From Dehalococcoidia bacterium UBA1222 (GTDB lineage Bacteria > Chloroflexota > Dehalococcoidia > Dehalococcoidales > UBA1222), in assembly GCA_002309415.1 (NCBI GenBank), contig DBXC01000005.1:62771-126770 (forward strand): a DNA stretch of 64,000 bases. The letters are read 5' to 3'. Shown one piece after another: positions 33,546-43,137 of this stretch; position 1 is the stretch's first letter; each line of letters begins with the position of its first letter. A program made the translations under genes and the position numbers. The notes below the pieces were generated by a model that saw only the letters and a list, made by a program, of their open reading frames with translations, was not told the origin of the DNA and did not search any database.

Positions 33546-35344
33546 CTGATATCTTCCCAGCCGTAGAATGCGTCTAGGATCTCGTAGATCTCCAGATTTG
33601 GTGCCGTGTGTTCTTGCACGGTCTCGCCGAATTCGAGGACTGTGAAGGAACCGTCGGCGGCATGCCATTCGGGAAGTCCCTCTCCGTTAGGATTGCCGGT
33701 CTTTGCGTAATTGATCAGATACTGTGTCATGATCTTTTCCAGTTCACGGTCGGAATCATCGAAGATCTTTGTTTTTTCAGGGATATTTCCGTAGAGATAC
33801 AGGAGCTCGCCGCCGTGCCAGGGACCTAGCGATCCGTTTTCCTTGGTGAAATAGTAGACGTAGGACGGGATGTCATTGGCAATGGCCTGTCGTTCCAGAC
33901 AGTGATGACCGTAAGTGAAGAGGTAGATCGTGGCGAGCTTTTCCCAGTTATCATGTGCCTCTTTGTTGGTGGATGCCGGCAGCAGCTCTGCAATCTGAGA
34001 AGCGTACGGTTCACCGTAGATCTCGCGGATCTTTTCAAGGTAGTTGTTCTTGTTGGCAGGATCGAACATCACGAAGGGAACAGCCTCGCCCTGATTGAAG
34101 CCTTGTAACTGTGCTTCTTCGTTATGGATGCCTTTGGCATAGGATTCGTAGGGGGTTTCTGTAAGTGCGTATCCGTCTACAGTCATGTGATGATGGTAGT
34201 CCTTCTCGTAGACGATCTTTTCGGCAGGAAGTGAACGCATCTCTTCGATGGTCGTCACTCCCAGTCTCTTCTTAGTGGATTCGGCTGCTTTATAGGCATC
34301 TTCCAAGAGTCTGAAGGAATGAGATGGTTCTGGTGCTGTTACAGTGGAACTCTCGCAGACGACCCGTCTGAAGAGGCCCTTGGCGAGAGGAGAAGTGCAT
34401 AAAGCCGTGACGCAGGCCGAACCGGCAGACTCGCCGGTGAGTGTCACATTATCAGGATCTCCGCCGAAGTAGGCGATGTTGTCTCTCACCCATTCGAGAG
34501 CCATGATCTGGTCCAGGAGCCCGTAATTACCTGTGGTGCCGTTGGGGGATTCTGCGGCTAGTTCTGGATCGGCATAGAAACCGAAGATGCCGAGGCGGTA
34601 TGCCATGCTGACGAAAATGACGCCTTCACGTGCGACCCCTTCGCCGCTGTAGTCTTCATACCAGGTGCGGCCTTTTTCCAGAGAACCGCCGTGGATATAG
34701 ACGATAACCGGAAGTCCTGAGACGTCGCCTTTGGGCTTCCAGACATTCAGGTATAGGGAATCTTCGCTGATGGGAGAAGTGTAGTTATCGAAAAGGGACA
34801 CTTTGTAATCATGATATCCGGCTATGTGGATTATGGATGCATATAGTTCGGAACCGGGGTCCTGCATCGACATGGCCTGGAAGGTATCGGCAGCGAGGAT
34901 CCCGTCCCAGCCTGAATCTCTGACAGGTTCTTTCCAGCGCAACTCACCGATGGGTGGTTCGGCATACGGAATACCGGCATAGACTTCGACCTCTCCGTCT
35001 TCTGTGAGGAGTCCAGTGAGATCGCCCTGGGGGATATGGATGACATCGGTCACGCCGCCGTTCTTGCCGGCAACGGCCGGAGCGTATCTAACCGGAGGCT
35101 GAGATATCCAAGTGATGAGTGCAAAGACTGCGATGAGACAGAGCCAGCTGAGCAGTCTTATTGGGAACTTCTTTCCGTTGATGATTCTAAGCCTGAGAAA
35201 AGCGAACACGAGGATGGCGATGACCGCCAATACCCAGCCAAAGATCGTGTTCTTGCTGAGCTCCAGGTACGTCAAAAAGATGACGGAGACGATCGTCAGC
35301 AGGATCATCAGGAGGATATTCTTCTTCGTATCACTTTTTTCCAT
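33542..35344 (-). CDS. Type B carboxylesterase with N-terminal membrane region
   Basis: A 600-residue protein. The first 85 residues hold three hydrophobic helices, and the remainder is an alpha/beta hydrolase of the carboxylesterase type B family: the oxyanion block VIVYIHGGSLEKG, the nucleophile GESAG and GNYGLLDQIMALEWVRDNIAYFGGDP. The active site probably faces outside the membrane. AGGTG supports the ATG at 35344 over the GTG at 35353. The natural ester is unknown. Confidence 0.88.
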   Translation of the reverse strand: MEKSDTKKNILLMILLTIVSVIFLTYLELSKNTIFGWVLAVIAILVFAFLRLRIINGKKFPIRLLSWLCLIAVFALITWISQPPVRYAPAVAGKNGGVTDVIHIPQGDLTGLLTEDGEVEVYAGIPYAEPPIGELRWKEPVRDSGWDGILAADTFQAMSMQDPGSELYASIIHIAGYHDYKVSLFDNYTSPISEDSLYLNVWKPKGDVSGLPVIVYIHGGSLEKGRTWYEDYSGEGVAREGVIFVSMAYRLGIFGFYADPELAAESPNGTTGNYGLLDQIMALEWVRDNIAYFGGDPDNVTLTGESAGSACVTALCTSPLAKGLFRRVVCESSTVTAPEPSHSFRLLEDAYKAAESTKKRLGVTTIEEMRSLPAEKIVYEKDYHHHMTVDGYALTETPYESYAKGIHNEEAQLQGFNQGEAVPFVMFDPANKNNYLEKIREIYGEPYASQIAELLPASTNKEAHDNWEKLATIYLFTYGHHCLERQAIANDIPSYVYYFTKENGSLGPWHGGELLYLYGNIPEKTKIFDDSDRELEKIMTQYLINYAKTGNPNGEGLPEWHAADGSFTVLEFGETVQEHTAPNLEIYEILDAFYGWEDIS

Positions 35345-35400
35345 CGTGAGCACCTATGATTATGATTGCTCAATTCAAAAGAATGCGTCAATAAAAAAAA

Positions 35401-35424
35401 GGGCACCTGAGAAGTCAGGTGCCC
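35401..35424 (-). terminator. Terminator of groESL
   Basis: A perfect 10-base-pair GGGCACCTGA/TCAGGTGCCC stem; on the minus strand it is followed by eight T residues, right after groEL. Confidence 0.92.
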
Positions 35425-35447
35425 TTTGATGTGCGATTGTCGGTGTA

Positions 35448-37085
<1,638 letters not shown>

Positions 37086-37092
37086 CTAACTC

Positions 37093-37380
37093 TTATGCTT
37101 TGACTGCGAGGACGTCGCTTTCGCGGAGGATCATCAGTTCTTCGCCGTCTTCTTTGATCTCGGTGCCGCCGTATTTGGAATAGATGACGACATCGCCGAC
37201 TTCGACTTCCATAGGGATGATTTCGCCCTTATCGTTGCGTTTGCCGACGCCGACTGCAATGACGGTGCCTTCCTGGGGTTTATCTTTGACGGTATCGGGC
37301 AGGTAGATGCCGCCTTTAGTCATTTCTTCGCGTGCCAAGGGTTTGACCAGGACTCGGTCAGCTAACGGTTTGATAGCCAT
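37093..37380 (-). CDS. groES: 10 kDa co-chaperonin GroES
   Basis: A 95-residue co-chaperonin with the KPLADRVLVKP start, the mobile loop region EEMTKGGIYLPDT and YSKYGGTEIKEDGEELMILRESDVLAV. AGGAGG lies ten bases before the ATG at 37380; an in-frame ATG at 37389 would be too close to it. Confidence 0.97.
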   Translation of the reverse strand: MAIKPLADRVLVKPLAREEMTKGGIYLPDTVKDKPQEGTVIAVGVGKRNDKGEIIPMEVEVGDVVIYSKYGGTEIKEDGEELMILRESDVLAVKA

Positions 37381-37425
37381 ATTTACCATTTCCTCCTATA
37401 TAAAATGTCATTTGTTAACGTTGAT

Positions 37426-37452
37426 TTAGCAATCCATCTCTTAGACTGCTAA
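37426..37452 (-). promoter_or_regulatory. CIRCE-like HrcA operator of groESL
   Basis: TTAGCAATC and GACTGCTAA separated by exactly nine bases. The consensus is TTAGCACTC-N9-GAGTGCTAA, so 16 of 18 arm positions match, and the element sits just downstream of the promoter, where HrcA would block transcription. hrcA itself is not in the window. Confidence 0.8.
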
Positions 37453-37457
37453 CAGAT

Positions 37458-37486
37458 ATGATAATGCATTGAATAATAATAATCAA
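37458..37486 (-). promoter_or_regulatory. Promoter of groESL
   Basis: Minus-strand TTGATT (37481-37486) and TATCAT (37458-37463) with a 17-base spacer, immediately upstream of the CIRCE-like element. Confidence 0.65.
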
Positions 37487-37596
37487 ATGGATTTTCAGGA
37501 ATATTTACGTTTTTAATGACTTGTTGGGATATTTTTTCTTCAGTTCGTTCCGTTATAATTAAATCGTTCAAATTCAATCATTGGGGTGTGATTTCT

Positions 37597-38271
37597 ATGA
37601 AAGAGTACCAACCTAATCTCGAATCAAATGATATGAATTATTACGATTACTGGTTCTCCGTCGATGTCGTTGAATTCGAAGGAGAATGGCAGGAAGGTCA
37701 GTCTAAGATCAAGTATGAAAAGATGATCGGCCAGAATGACCATGGGCATCTGTATATGCAGGAATGGCAGCATAACGATAAGAACAATCCCCTTGATCTT
37801 TCTCTCAAGTTTTACGAGATCACATATGATGAATTTGTCGAATTCTTAGATCGTGCTATCGAACAGGGCTCTGCCGCCAAAGAAGAGCGTGATGATTTCC
37901 TGGAGATGGCCAAAGCTCCCAATGAGATTCCTTGGGATGTCAATGAAGACAGAATCGTCTATCAGGACGATCGATTCCTCTTCGGACAGCAGGACGGCAT
38001 GGCTTTTTTGATTGCTGACGGGATGCGTTATTTCCTGTCCTCTCATCCCTATGAACCTTGTCTCTACATCACCGATGACGATGATTCAAAGACTATTGTC
38101 CATAATGCTTTCGACCCGTTCAATGTCCTTGAAGCAATTGATAAGGGCAACACTGTCACATCTATAACCGGTCATGAATACGACGCTAAAGCGTTCTGTG
38201 AGATGGTCGCTTATGCCGCGGGCAAGGGCGATATCTCAATCGACGAAGCCGAAAAGGTCTTCAAAGAGTAA
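37597..38271 (+). CDS. Acidic hypothetical protein
   Basis: A 224-residue, very acidic cytoplasmic protein without signal peptide or membrane segment. I do not recognise the family. GGGGTG precedes the ATG at 37597, and TATAAT is at 37554-37559. It is divergent from groESL and is followed by a run of plus-strand genes up to 44.9 kb. Confidence 0.7.
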   Translation: MKEYQPNLESNDMNYYDYWFSVDVVEFEGEWQEGQSKIKYEKMIGQNDHGHLYMQEWQHNDKNNPLDLSLKFYEITYDEFVEFLDRAIEQGSAAKEERDDFLEMAKAPNEIPWDVNEDRIVYQDDRFLFGQQDGMAFLIADGMRYFLSSHPYEPCLYITDDDDSKTIVHNAFDPFNVLEAIDKGNTVTSITGHEYDAKAFCEMVAYAAGKGDISIDEAEKVFKE

Positions 38272-38343
38272 TATCGTCTAGAGACAGATTATTCTTTTTA
38301 ACGCTACAATATATCTATACTCCAATCGAAAGGCTCGTCTATC

Positions 38344-38748
38344 ATGAAACTGATCGTAATGGTCGATGACAATATGGGCATGATGTTCAATCGCCGCCGC
38401 CAGAGCCATGACCTTGTACTTACTGAAAAACTTTCCGAAATGGCTGGTGATACTCCTGTCTGGATGAATTCCTATACCGCACTCTACTATCAGATACATT
38501 TCAGAAATGCTGCTGTTTCTGTCCATTTCATGGAAGAAGCTGGAACTGATGATTATGCCATCTGTGAGAACGAATCGGTCGCTAAACATATCGATCGTGT
38601 CGATCAGCTCTACGTATACAAATGGAACAGGGAATATCCTTCCACGTTGAAGCTGGATATCGATCTTTCCGAATGGAAACTGGTCTCTTCAACTGATTTT
38701 GCTGGATCATCACATGAGAACATCACTGAAGAGATCTACACGAAGTAA
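38344..38748 (+). CDS. Conserved protein of the MVDDNMGMMFNRRRQS family
   Basis: A 134-residue protein. The N terminus (MVDDNMGMMFNRRRQS) and the C terminus (WKLVSSTDFAGSSHENITEEIY) match a conserved small family that I recall from Clostridia, sometimes labelled ribonuclease Z without a visible metallo-lactamase HxHxDH motif; that label is unsupported here. AAAGG lies before the ATG. The nuclease lipoprotein gene starts 5 bases after its stop, so the two may act together. Confidence 0.7.
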   Translation: MKLIVMVDDNMGMMFNRRRQSHDLVLTEKLSEMAGDTPVWMNSYTALYYQIHFRNAAVSVHFMEEAGTDDYAICENESVAKHIDRVDQLYVYKWNREYPSTLKLDIDLSEWKLVSSTDFAGSSHENITEEIYTK

Positions 38749-38752
38749 CTTA

Positions 38753-39673
38753 ATGCGAGGGTCCATCCTCGCTCTCTCTGTTTTACTGGCATTCCTGACG
38801 TCGTGCGCTGGATTACCGATCCCTACGACGACTACTACCATTACCACTACCACGACGACCACGACTCGTACTACTACAATAAGACCGACTTTAGAGTCTT
38901 TCTCGTACGATGATGTTCCTGCGTATAACGGGAAAGCATATGTCGATATCAACGGCGGAGAACCATTCTTTACTGACGAAGATCTCACTACTGAGGCTTT
39001 TGAAGAATACTCTGATCTCGATTCTCTGGGACGTTGCGGTACTGCTTTTGCCAATATCTGCATTGAACTTATGCCTACATCTCCCCGTGAAGATATCTTT
39101 ATGGTCAGACCTTCCGGCTGGCAGGCAATTTCATATCCTGATCTGGTTGATGGTGGTTCTCTGTATAACCGATCACACCTGATTGCATTCCAGTTGGCAG
39201 GGGAGAACGCCAATAAATACAATCTTGTCACTGGCACAAGATACATGAATACCAACATGATTCCCTTCGAGAACATGGTGGCTGATATGGTCAAGGATTC
39301 GAAGTGTCATGTACTTTATCGTGTCACTCCCATCTTTGTGGGCAATGAACTCGTCTGTCGTGGCGTCCTTATGGAAGCCATGTCGGTTGAAGACAAAGGC
39401 GAGAGCATCCTTTATAACGTATTCTTATATAACGTCCAGCCCGGTATCATCATCGATTACACCAACGGCAATAGCCGCCGTGCAGATCCCGTGACTACAC
39501 AGACATCGACCGAACAGAAGACCTACATCCTGAACGTCAACTCCAAGCGTTTCCACAATCCAAACTGTTCGGGTGTGGCTGACATCAGTGAGAAGAACAA
39601 GAAAGAATTCGTAGGGACCAGAGATGAACTCATACAGATGGGGTATCAGCCCTGCGGTACCTGCAATCCATAA
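38753..39673 (+). CDS. DNA/RNA non-specific endonuclease lipoprotein
   Basis: A 306-residue exported nuclease. A signal peptide with lipobox (FLTSC) is followed by a low-complexity Thr linker (about residues 25-42), then a nuclease domain with the active-site-like YNRSHLIAFQLAGEN and the Asn-containing TRYMNTNMIPFEN, as in the NucA/EndA beta-beta-alpha-metal family, where the usual DRGH is replaced by NRSH. A C-terminal module (KRFHNPNCSG...GYQPCGTCNP) looks like a small Cys-His metal site. The ATG at 38753 has no strong site and probably depends on coupling to the upstream gene. Likely role: nucleic acid degradation at the cell surface. Confidence 0.82.
   Translation: MRGSILALSVLLAFLTSCAGLPIPTTTTTITTTTTTTTRTTTIRPTLESFSYDDVPAYNGKAYVDINGGEPFFTDEDLTTEAFEEYSDLDSLGRCGTAFANICIELMPTSPREDIFMVRPSGWQAISYPDLVDGGSLYNRSHLIAFQLAGENANKYNLVTGTRYMNTNMIPFENMVADMVKDSKCHVLYRVTPIFVGNELVCRGVLMEAMSVEDKGESILYNVFLYNVQPGIIIDYTNGNSRRADPVTTQTSTEQKTYILNVNSKRFHNPNCSGVADISEKNKKEFVGTRDELIQMGYQPCGTCNP
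38825..38878 (+). repeat. Degenerate ACN (threonine) codon repeat
   Basis: Eighteen codons, sixteen of them ACN, form the linker of the nuclease lipoprotein. The repeats are imperfect (acg, act, acc, aca mixed), so slippage-driven variation seems limited. Confidence 0.8.
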
Positions 39674-39682
39674 GGAAATGAT

Positions 39683-40618
39683 ATGGATATCGATATACTA
39701 TTAGCCTTGCAGAATATCAGGACTCCGTTCCTTGATGCGTTCTTTACGGTCTTTCGTTATCTCGGAGAGTCCGCTGTTCCTGTCGCCGTCTTTGCTGTTA
39801 CCTGGTGGTTCGGTTACAAGAAACAGAGCTTTATCATTTTCCTAGCTTTCTATTTTTCGGTCATCAGCAATTTCATCCTGAAGGTCATCTGCTGTATTCC
39901 CAGACCCTTCGTGCGTGATTCGCGAATAATTCCAGTCTCTTCTGCTCTTAAAACTGCTACCGGCTATTCATTCCCCAGCACCCATACCGCCGTTGCTGTT
40001 GCCTATCTCAGCCCTTTCGGTATTAGATACCGAAAAAAGATCTACGTTCCGATCATCGTTGCTGTAGTGTGCTGTCTCATCGGTTTTTCAAGGATGTACA
40101 TGGGCGTACATACTCCCCAGGATATCTTGGTATCTCTGGTATTAGGTTTTCTCAGCGTTCTTTTGACATATAAGGTCATCGAGTGGCTCTATGAACGCGA
40201 TGATGCTGAGATCATTCTTGCCATTGGTGCTTTTGCAGGTTTTGTACTGATGTTGCTCATTAATATCTTCCGCACATTCCCGGATATCTACTATGACGGT
40301 CAGATCATCGAGATCGGGCGTGAGATGCAGCGTGATCTTATGACTATGGGCGGGGCACTGTTAGGCTTTTCTCTTGGATTTATTTGTGACCATTTCTTCG
40401 TTCATCACGAGGGTGCCGACAGTAAGGTTTTCAACATCGTTATTTCTGTTGTCGGTCTTGCTCTGGTCCTGGTCATCAAGAAGCTCACACAGCCATTCTT
40501 CGAAGGTATTGGATATGTTTATGGTCATGCCATACTGCAGACGATCCTTGTCTTCTTCATCGTGGCGCTTTGGCCGTTAGCTTGCAAATACCTTCAGAGA
40601 AAGTTCTTAAGATATTAG
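39683..40618 (+). CDS. PAP2-family phosphatase, membrane
   Basis: A 311-residue membrane protein with the three PAP2 motifs: KVICCIPRP (KX6RP), YSFPSTHT (PSGH with Thr for Gly) and SRMYMGVHTPQD (SRX5HX3D). It probably dephosphorylates a lipid phosphate such as undecaprenyl pyrophosphate or phosphatidic acid. Additional C-terminal helices extend it beyond the core domain. AGGA precedes the ATG, and it follows the nuclease gene by 9 bases. Confidence 0.87.
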   Translation: MDIDILLALQNIRTPFLDAFFTVFRYLGESAVPVAVFAVTWWFGYKKQSFIIFLAFYFSVISNFILKVICCIPRPFVRDSRIIPVSSALKTATGYSFPSTHTAVAVAYLSPFGIRYRKKIYVPIIVAVVCCLIGFSRMYMGVHTPQDILVSLVLGFLSVLLTYKVIEWLYERDDAEIILAIGAFAGFVLMLLINIFRTFPDIYYDGQIIEIGREMQRDLMTMGGALLGFSLGFICDHFFVHHEGADSKVFNIVISVVGLALVLVIKKLTQPFFEGIGYVYGHAILQTILVFFIVALWPLACKYLQRKFLRY

Positions 40619-40644
40619 TTTTGCCTTAAGACTGTCCCGGAACT

Positions 40645-40662
40645 GTTCTATAATTACAGAAC
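40645..40662 (+). promoter_or_regulatory. Palindrome around -10 of the Y-polymerase operon
   Basis: GTTCT (40645-40649) and AGAAC (40658-40662) are an inverted repeat that encloses a TATAAT (40649-40654). GAAC/GTTC half-sites are typical of LexA operators, although this spacing is not the Bacillus-type one. It is a candidate damage-response operator. Confidence 0.45.
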
Positions 40663-40675
40663 GGAGATTCTTGCT

Positions 40676-42199
40676 TTGGACAGGATTTATGCAGCAATCG
40701 ATCTGAAATCTTTTTATGCCTCTGTCGAATGTGTGGCCAGAGGTCTGAATCCGCTTACGACCCATCTCGTAGTCGCGGATAAGACCCGTACTGATAAGAC
40801 GATCTGTCTGGCTGTCACTCCGTCATTAAAGGCTTACGGAATATCGGGCAGAGCCAGACTGTTTGAAGTTAATCAGGCCGTTTCCGAGATCAATGCACAG
40901 AGGATGCGTAAAGCTTTCGGACATAAGTTCAAAGGCTCTTCTGCTGATGCCACAGAACTGGCCAAAGATAAAGACCTGTCTCTCGATTTTATTGTCGCTC
41001 CTCCTCAGATGGCTTATTACATTGAAGTCAGCGATAAAATCTATAGCACGTATTTGAAGTACATCGCTCCTGACGATATCCATGTCTATTCAATCGATGA
41101 GGTGTTCATCGATCTCACTCATTACATCGATTTCTATAAGAAGACTCCTCACGACATCGTAATGATGATCATCTCTGATGTGCTCAAGACTACCGGCATC
41201 ACTGCTACTGGCGGTATCGGTACGAACCTATTCCTGGCTAAAGTAGCTATGGATGTATATGCCAAGCATTTACAGCCAGATGAGAATGGTGTCCGTATCG
41301 CCGAACTAGACGAATTCAGTTACCGCAGACTGCTTTGGGATCATAAGCCTATCACCGATTTCTGGAGAGTAGGGCATGGTTACGCTAAACGTCTTGCATC
41401 CATCGGGCTTGAGACCATGGGAGATATCGCCAAGTGTTCCGTGGGAAGACCTGATCAATTCTATAACGAGGACCGCTTATATAAACTCTTCGGCATCAAT
41501 GCTGAGCTCCTCATCGATCATGCCTGGGGGTGGGAACCGTGCACTCTCGAAGATATCCGATCATATCGTCCTGAGAACAACAGCCTCAGTTCCGGACAGG
41601 TCCTCAAGGAACCGTATCCATATGACAAGGCAAGGATCATCGTCTCCGAGATGACGGACCTTTTGGTCTTAGATATGGTCGACAAGGGACTAGTGGCTGA
41701 CCAGTTCGTATTGACAGTAGTGTACGATATCGAGAATCTCAAGCCTAAAGCTTCCGGCAGTTACAAAGGCGAGATCAAGACCGATTACTATGGACGTTCC
41801 ATGCCTAAACATGCCCATGGCACGGCCAATTTAGGAAAGTATTCCTCTTCAACGAAACTTATATTGGGGAAGATATTGGAGCTTTTTGATAGTATCGTAG
41901 ACAAAAAACTGACGATTCGAAGGATATATGTCGTAGCCAATCATATTATGCCTGAAAGATACCTGCGGACCGAAGATACTGGTCCGAAGCAACTTGATCT
42001 TTTCACTGATTTCGAAGAACAGAAACGGCAGGAAGATCATGAGAAGGAAGAGATGGAAAAAGAACGCCGAGGGCAGGATGCACTCATAAAGATAAGAAAG
42101 AAATACGGTAAGAATGCTATCCTGAAAGGCATGAATTTTGAAGAAGGCGCCACTACTATCGAACGCAACAATCAGATCGGCGGACACAGAGCGAGGTAA
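40676..42199 (+). CDS. Y-family (UmuC/Pol V-type) DNA polymerase
   Basis: A 507-residue translesion polymerase. Metal ligands are D9 (AIDLKSFYASVEC) and D131-E132 (YSIDEVFID). The palm, fingers and little-finger regions are in the standard order. A clamp-binding motif QLDLF occupies residues 439-443, followed by a highly charged tail. The gene starts with TTG nine bases after GGAG; no nearby ATG fits. It heads an operon with a GNAT gene and a YolD-like gene, the arrangement of inducible UvrX/UmuC loci in Firmicutes with a GNAT gene inserted. Confidence 0.92.
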   Translation: MDRIYAAIDLKSFYASVECVARGLNPLTTHLVVADKTRTDKTICLAVTPSLKAYGISGRARLFEVNQAVSEINAQRMRKAFGHKFKGSSADATELAKDKDLSLDFIVAPPQMAYYIEVSDKIYSTYLKYIAPDDIHVYSIDEVFIDLTHYIDFYKKTPHDIVMMIISDVLKTTGITATGGIGTNLFLAKVAMDVYAKHLQPDENGVRIAELDEFSYRRLLWDHKPITDFWRVGHGYAKRLASIGLETMGDIAKCSVGRPDQFYNEDRLYKLFGINAELLIDHAWGWEPCTLEDIRSYRPENNSLSSGQVLKEPYPYDKARIIVSEMTDLLVLDMVDKGLVADQFVLTVVYDIENLKPKASGSYKGEIKTDYYGRSMPKHAHGTANLGKYSSSTKLILGKILELFDSIVDKKLTIRRIYVVANHIMPERYLRTEDTGPKQLDLFTDFEEQKRQEDHEKEEMEKERRGQDALIKIRKKYGKNAILKGMNFEEGATTIERNNQIGGHRAR

Positions 42200-42204
42200 A
42201 TGGG

Positions 42205-42702
42205 ATGCTGACCGTAAGAAAAGCAAAAAATGAAGATCTTGATGTGATAATGGCCATTTATGAGATCGGTCGTAAGTTCATGCGTGAACACGGCAATCTT
42301 ACTCAGTGGGCCGGTGGCTATCCGCCTCGAGAGATGATCGTCGAGGATATAGCGGTCGGCAGGAGCATTGTCATATGCGAAGACGGCCGTATCTGCGGAG
42401 TGTTTGCTCTGTTCGATGCAGTGGATCCGACATATTTTCGCATCGACGGCGGAGCGTGGCTCAATGATGAGCCGTATCTCACAATCCACCGTATCGCAAG
42501 CGACGGCACGACAAAAGGAGTCCTCAGATGCGCTGTCGATTATTGTAAATCCCTTTCTGACAATGTCCGTATAGATACTCATGAAGACAATCATGTCATG
42601 CAGGCCGCCGTTGAGAAGAATGGTTTTATTAAGTGCGGCATCATTTATCTCGAGAATGGCGACCCCAGGATCGCTTATCACTGGACCCGGAGGAGCACGT
42701 AA
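42205..42702 (+). CDS. GNAT-family N-acetyltransferase
   Basis: A 165-residue acetyltransferase: the VRKAKNEDLDVIMAIYE start, central strands and IDTHEDNHVMQAAVEKNGFIKCGI acetyl-CoA motif are typical. Substrate unknown. It begins 6 bases after the polymerase stop, and its own stop overlaps the YolD-like start (TAATG). Confidence 0.85.
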   Translation: MLTVRKAKNEDLDVIMAIYEIGRKFMREHGNLTQWAGGYPPREMIVEDIAVGRSIVICEDGRICGVFALFDAVDPTYFRIDGGAWLNDEPYLTIHRIASDGTTKGVLRCAVDYCKSLSDNVRIDTHEDNHVMQAAVEKNGFIKCGIIYLENGDPRIAYHWTRRST

Positions 42703-43106
42703 TGAGCGGTAAATATGATGACATCATCAATTTGCCTCATCACGTCTCAAAGACTCATCCCCAGATGAGTATCCATGACCGTGCTGCACAGTTCTCATCC
42801 TTTGCTGCGCTGTCAGGGTTCGAGGACAGCATCGCCGAGACCGGGCGTATCGTGGACCAGAAGATCGACCTGGATGATGACGCCAAGGAACTCATCAACA
42901 GAGAGATCAATGACATCGAGCTATCGCTTGAAAAAGAGCCTAAGATAAAAGTCGTCTATTTCTGCAAAGACAAGCGGAAAGACGGCGGTACATATCTGTC
43001 ATACGAAGGTATCATCCGCAGGATCGATAGAGTCTATAAACAGATCCATTTCAGGAGCCGAAAGGTCATCGATATCGAGGACATCATCGATATCAAGCAA
43101 GTCTAG
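42702..43106 (+). CDS. YolD-like protein linked to Y-family polymerase
   Basis: A 134-residue protein. The YDDIINLPHHVSKTHPQMSIHDRAAQFSSFAALSGFED block and the C-terminal basic strand region (VYKQIHFRSRKVIDIEDI) match the small YolD-like family usually found downstream of UmuC-type polymerases. Its function in damage tolerance is not established. AGGAG precedes the ATG that overlaps the GNAT stop. Confidence 0.82.
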   Translation: MSGKYDDIINLPHHVSKTHPQMSIHDRAAQFSSFAALSGFEDSIAETGRIVDQKIDLDDDAKELINREINDIELSLEKEPKIKVVYFCKDKRKDGGTYLSYEGIIRRIDRVYKQIHFRSRKVIDIEDIIDIKQV

Positions 43107-43123
43107 TCAATCGTCCCATATGG

Positions 43124-43129
43124 TAAAAT
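43124..43129 (+). promoter_or_regulatory. -10 element directly before elp3 (leaderless candidate)
   Basis: TAAAAT ends eight bases before the ATG at 43138, and no ribosome binding site is present. The layout resembles that of mutS. Confidence 0.4.
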
Positions 43130-43137
43130 AAAACGCT

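Noticed and set aside
38825..38878. Threonine codon run as a phase-variable microsatellite
   Set aside because: The codons are mixed, and the repeat unit is three bases, so slippage would rarely occur and would not shift the frame.
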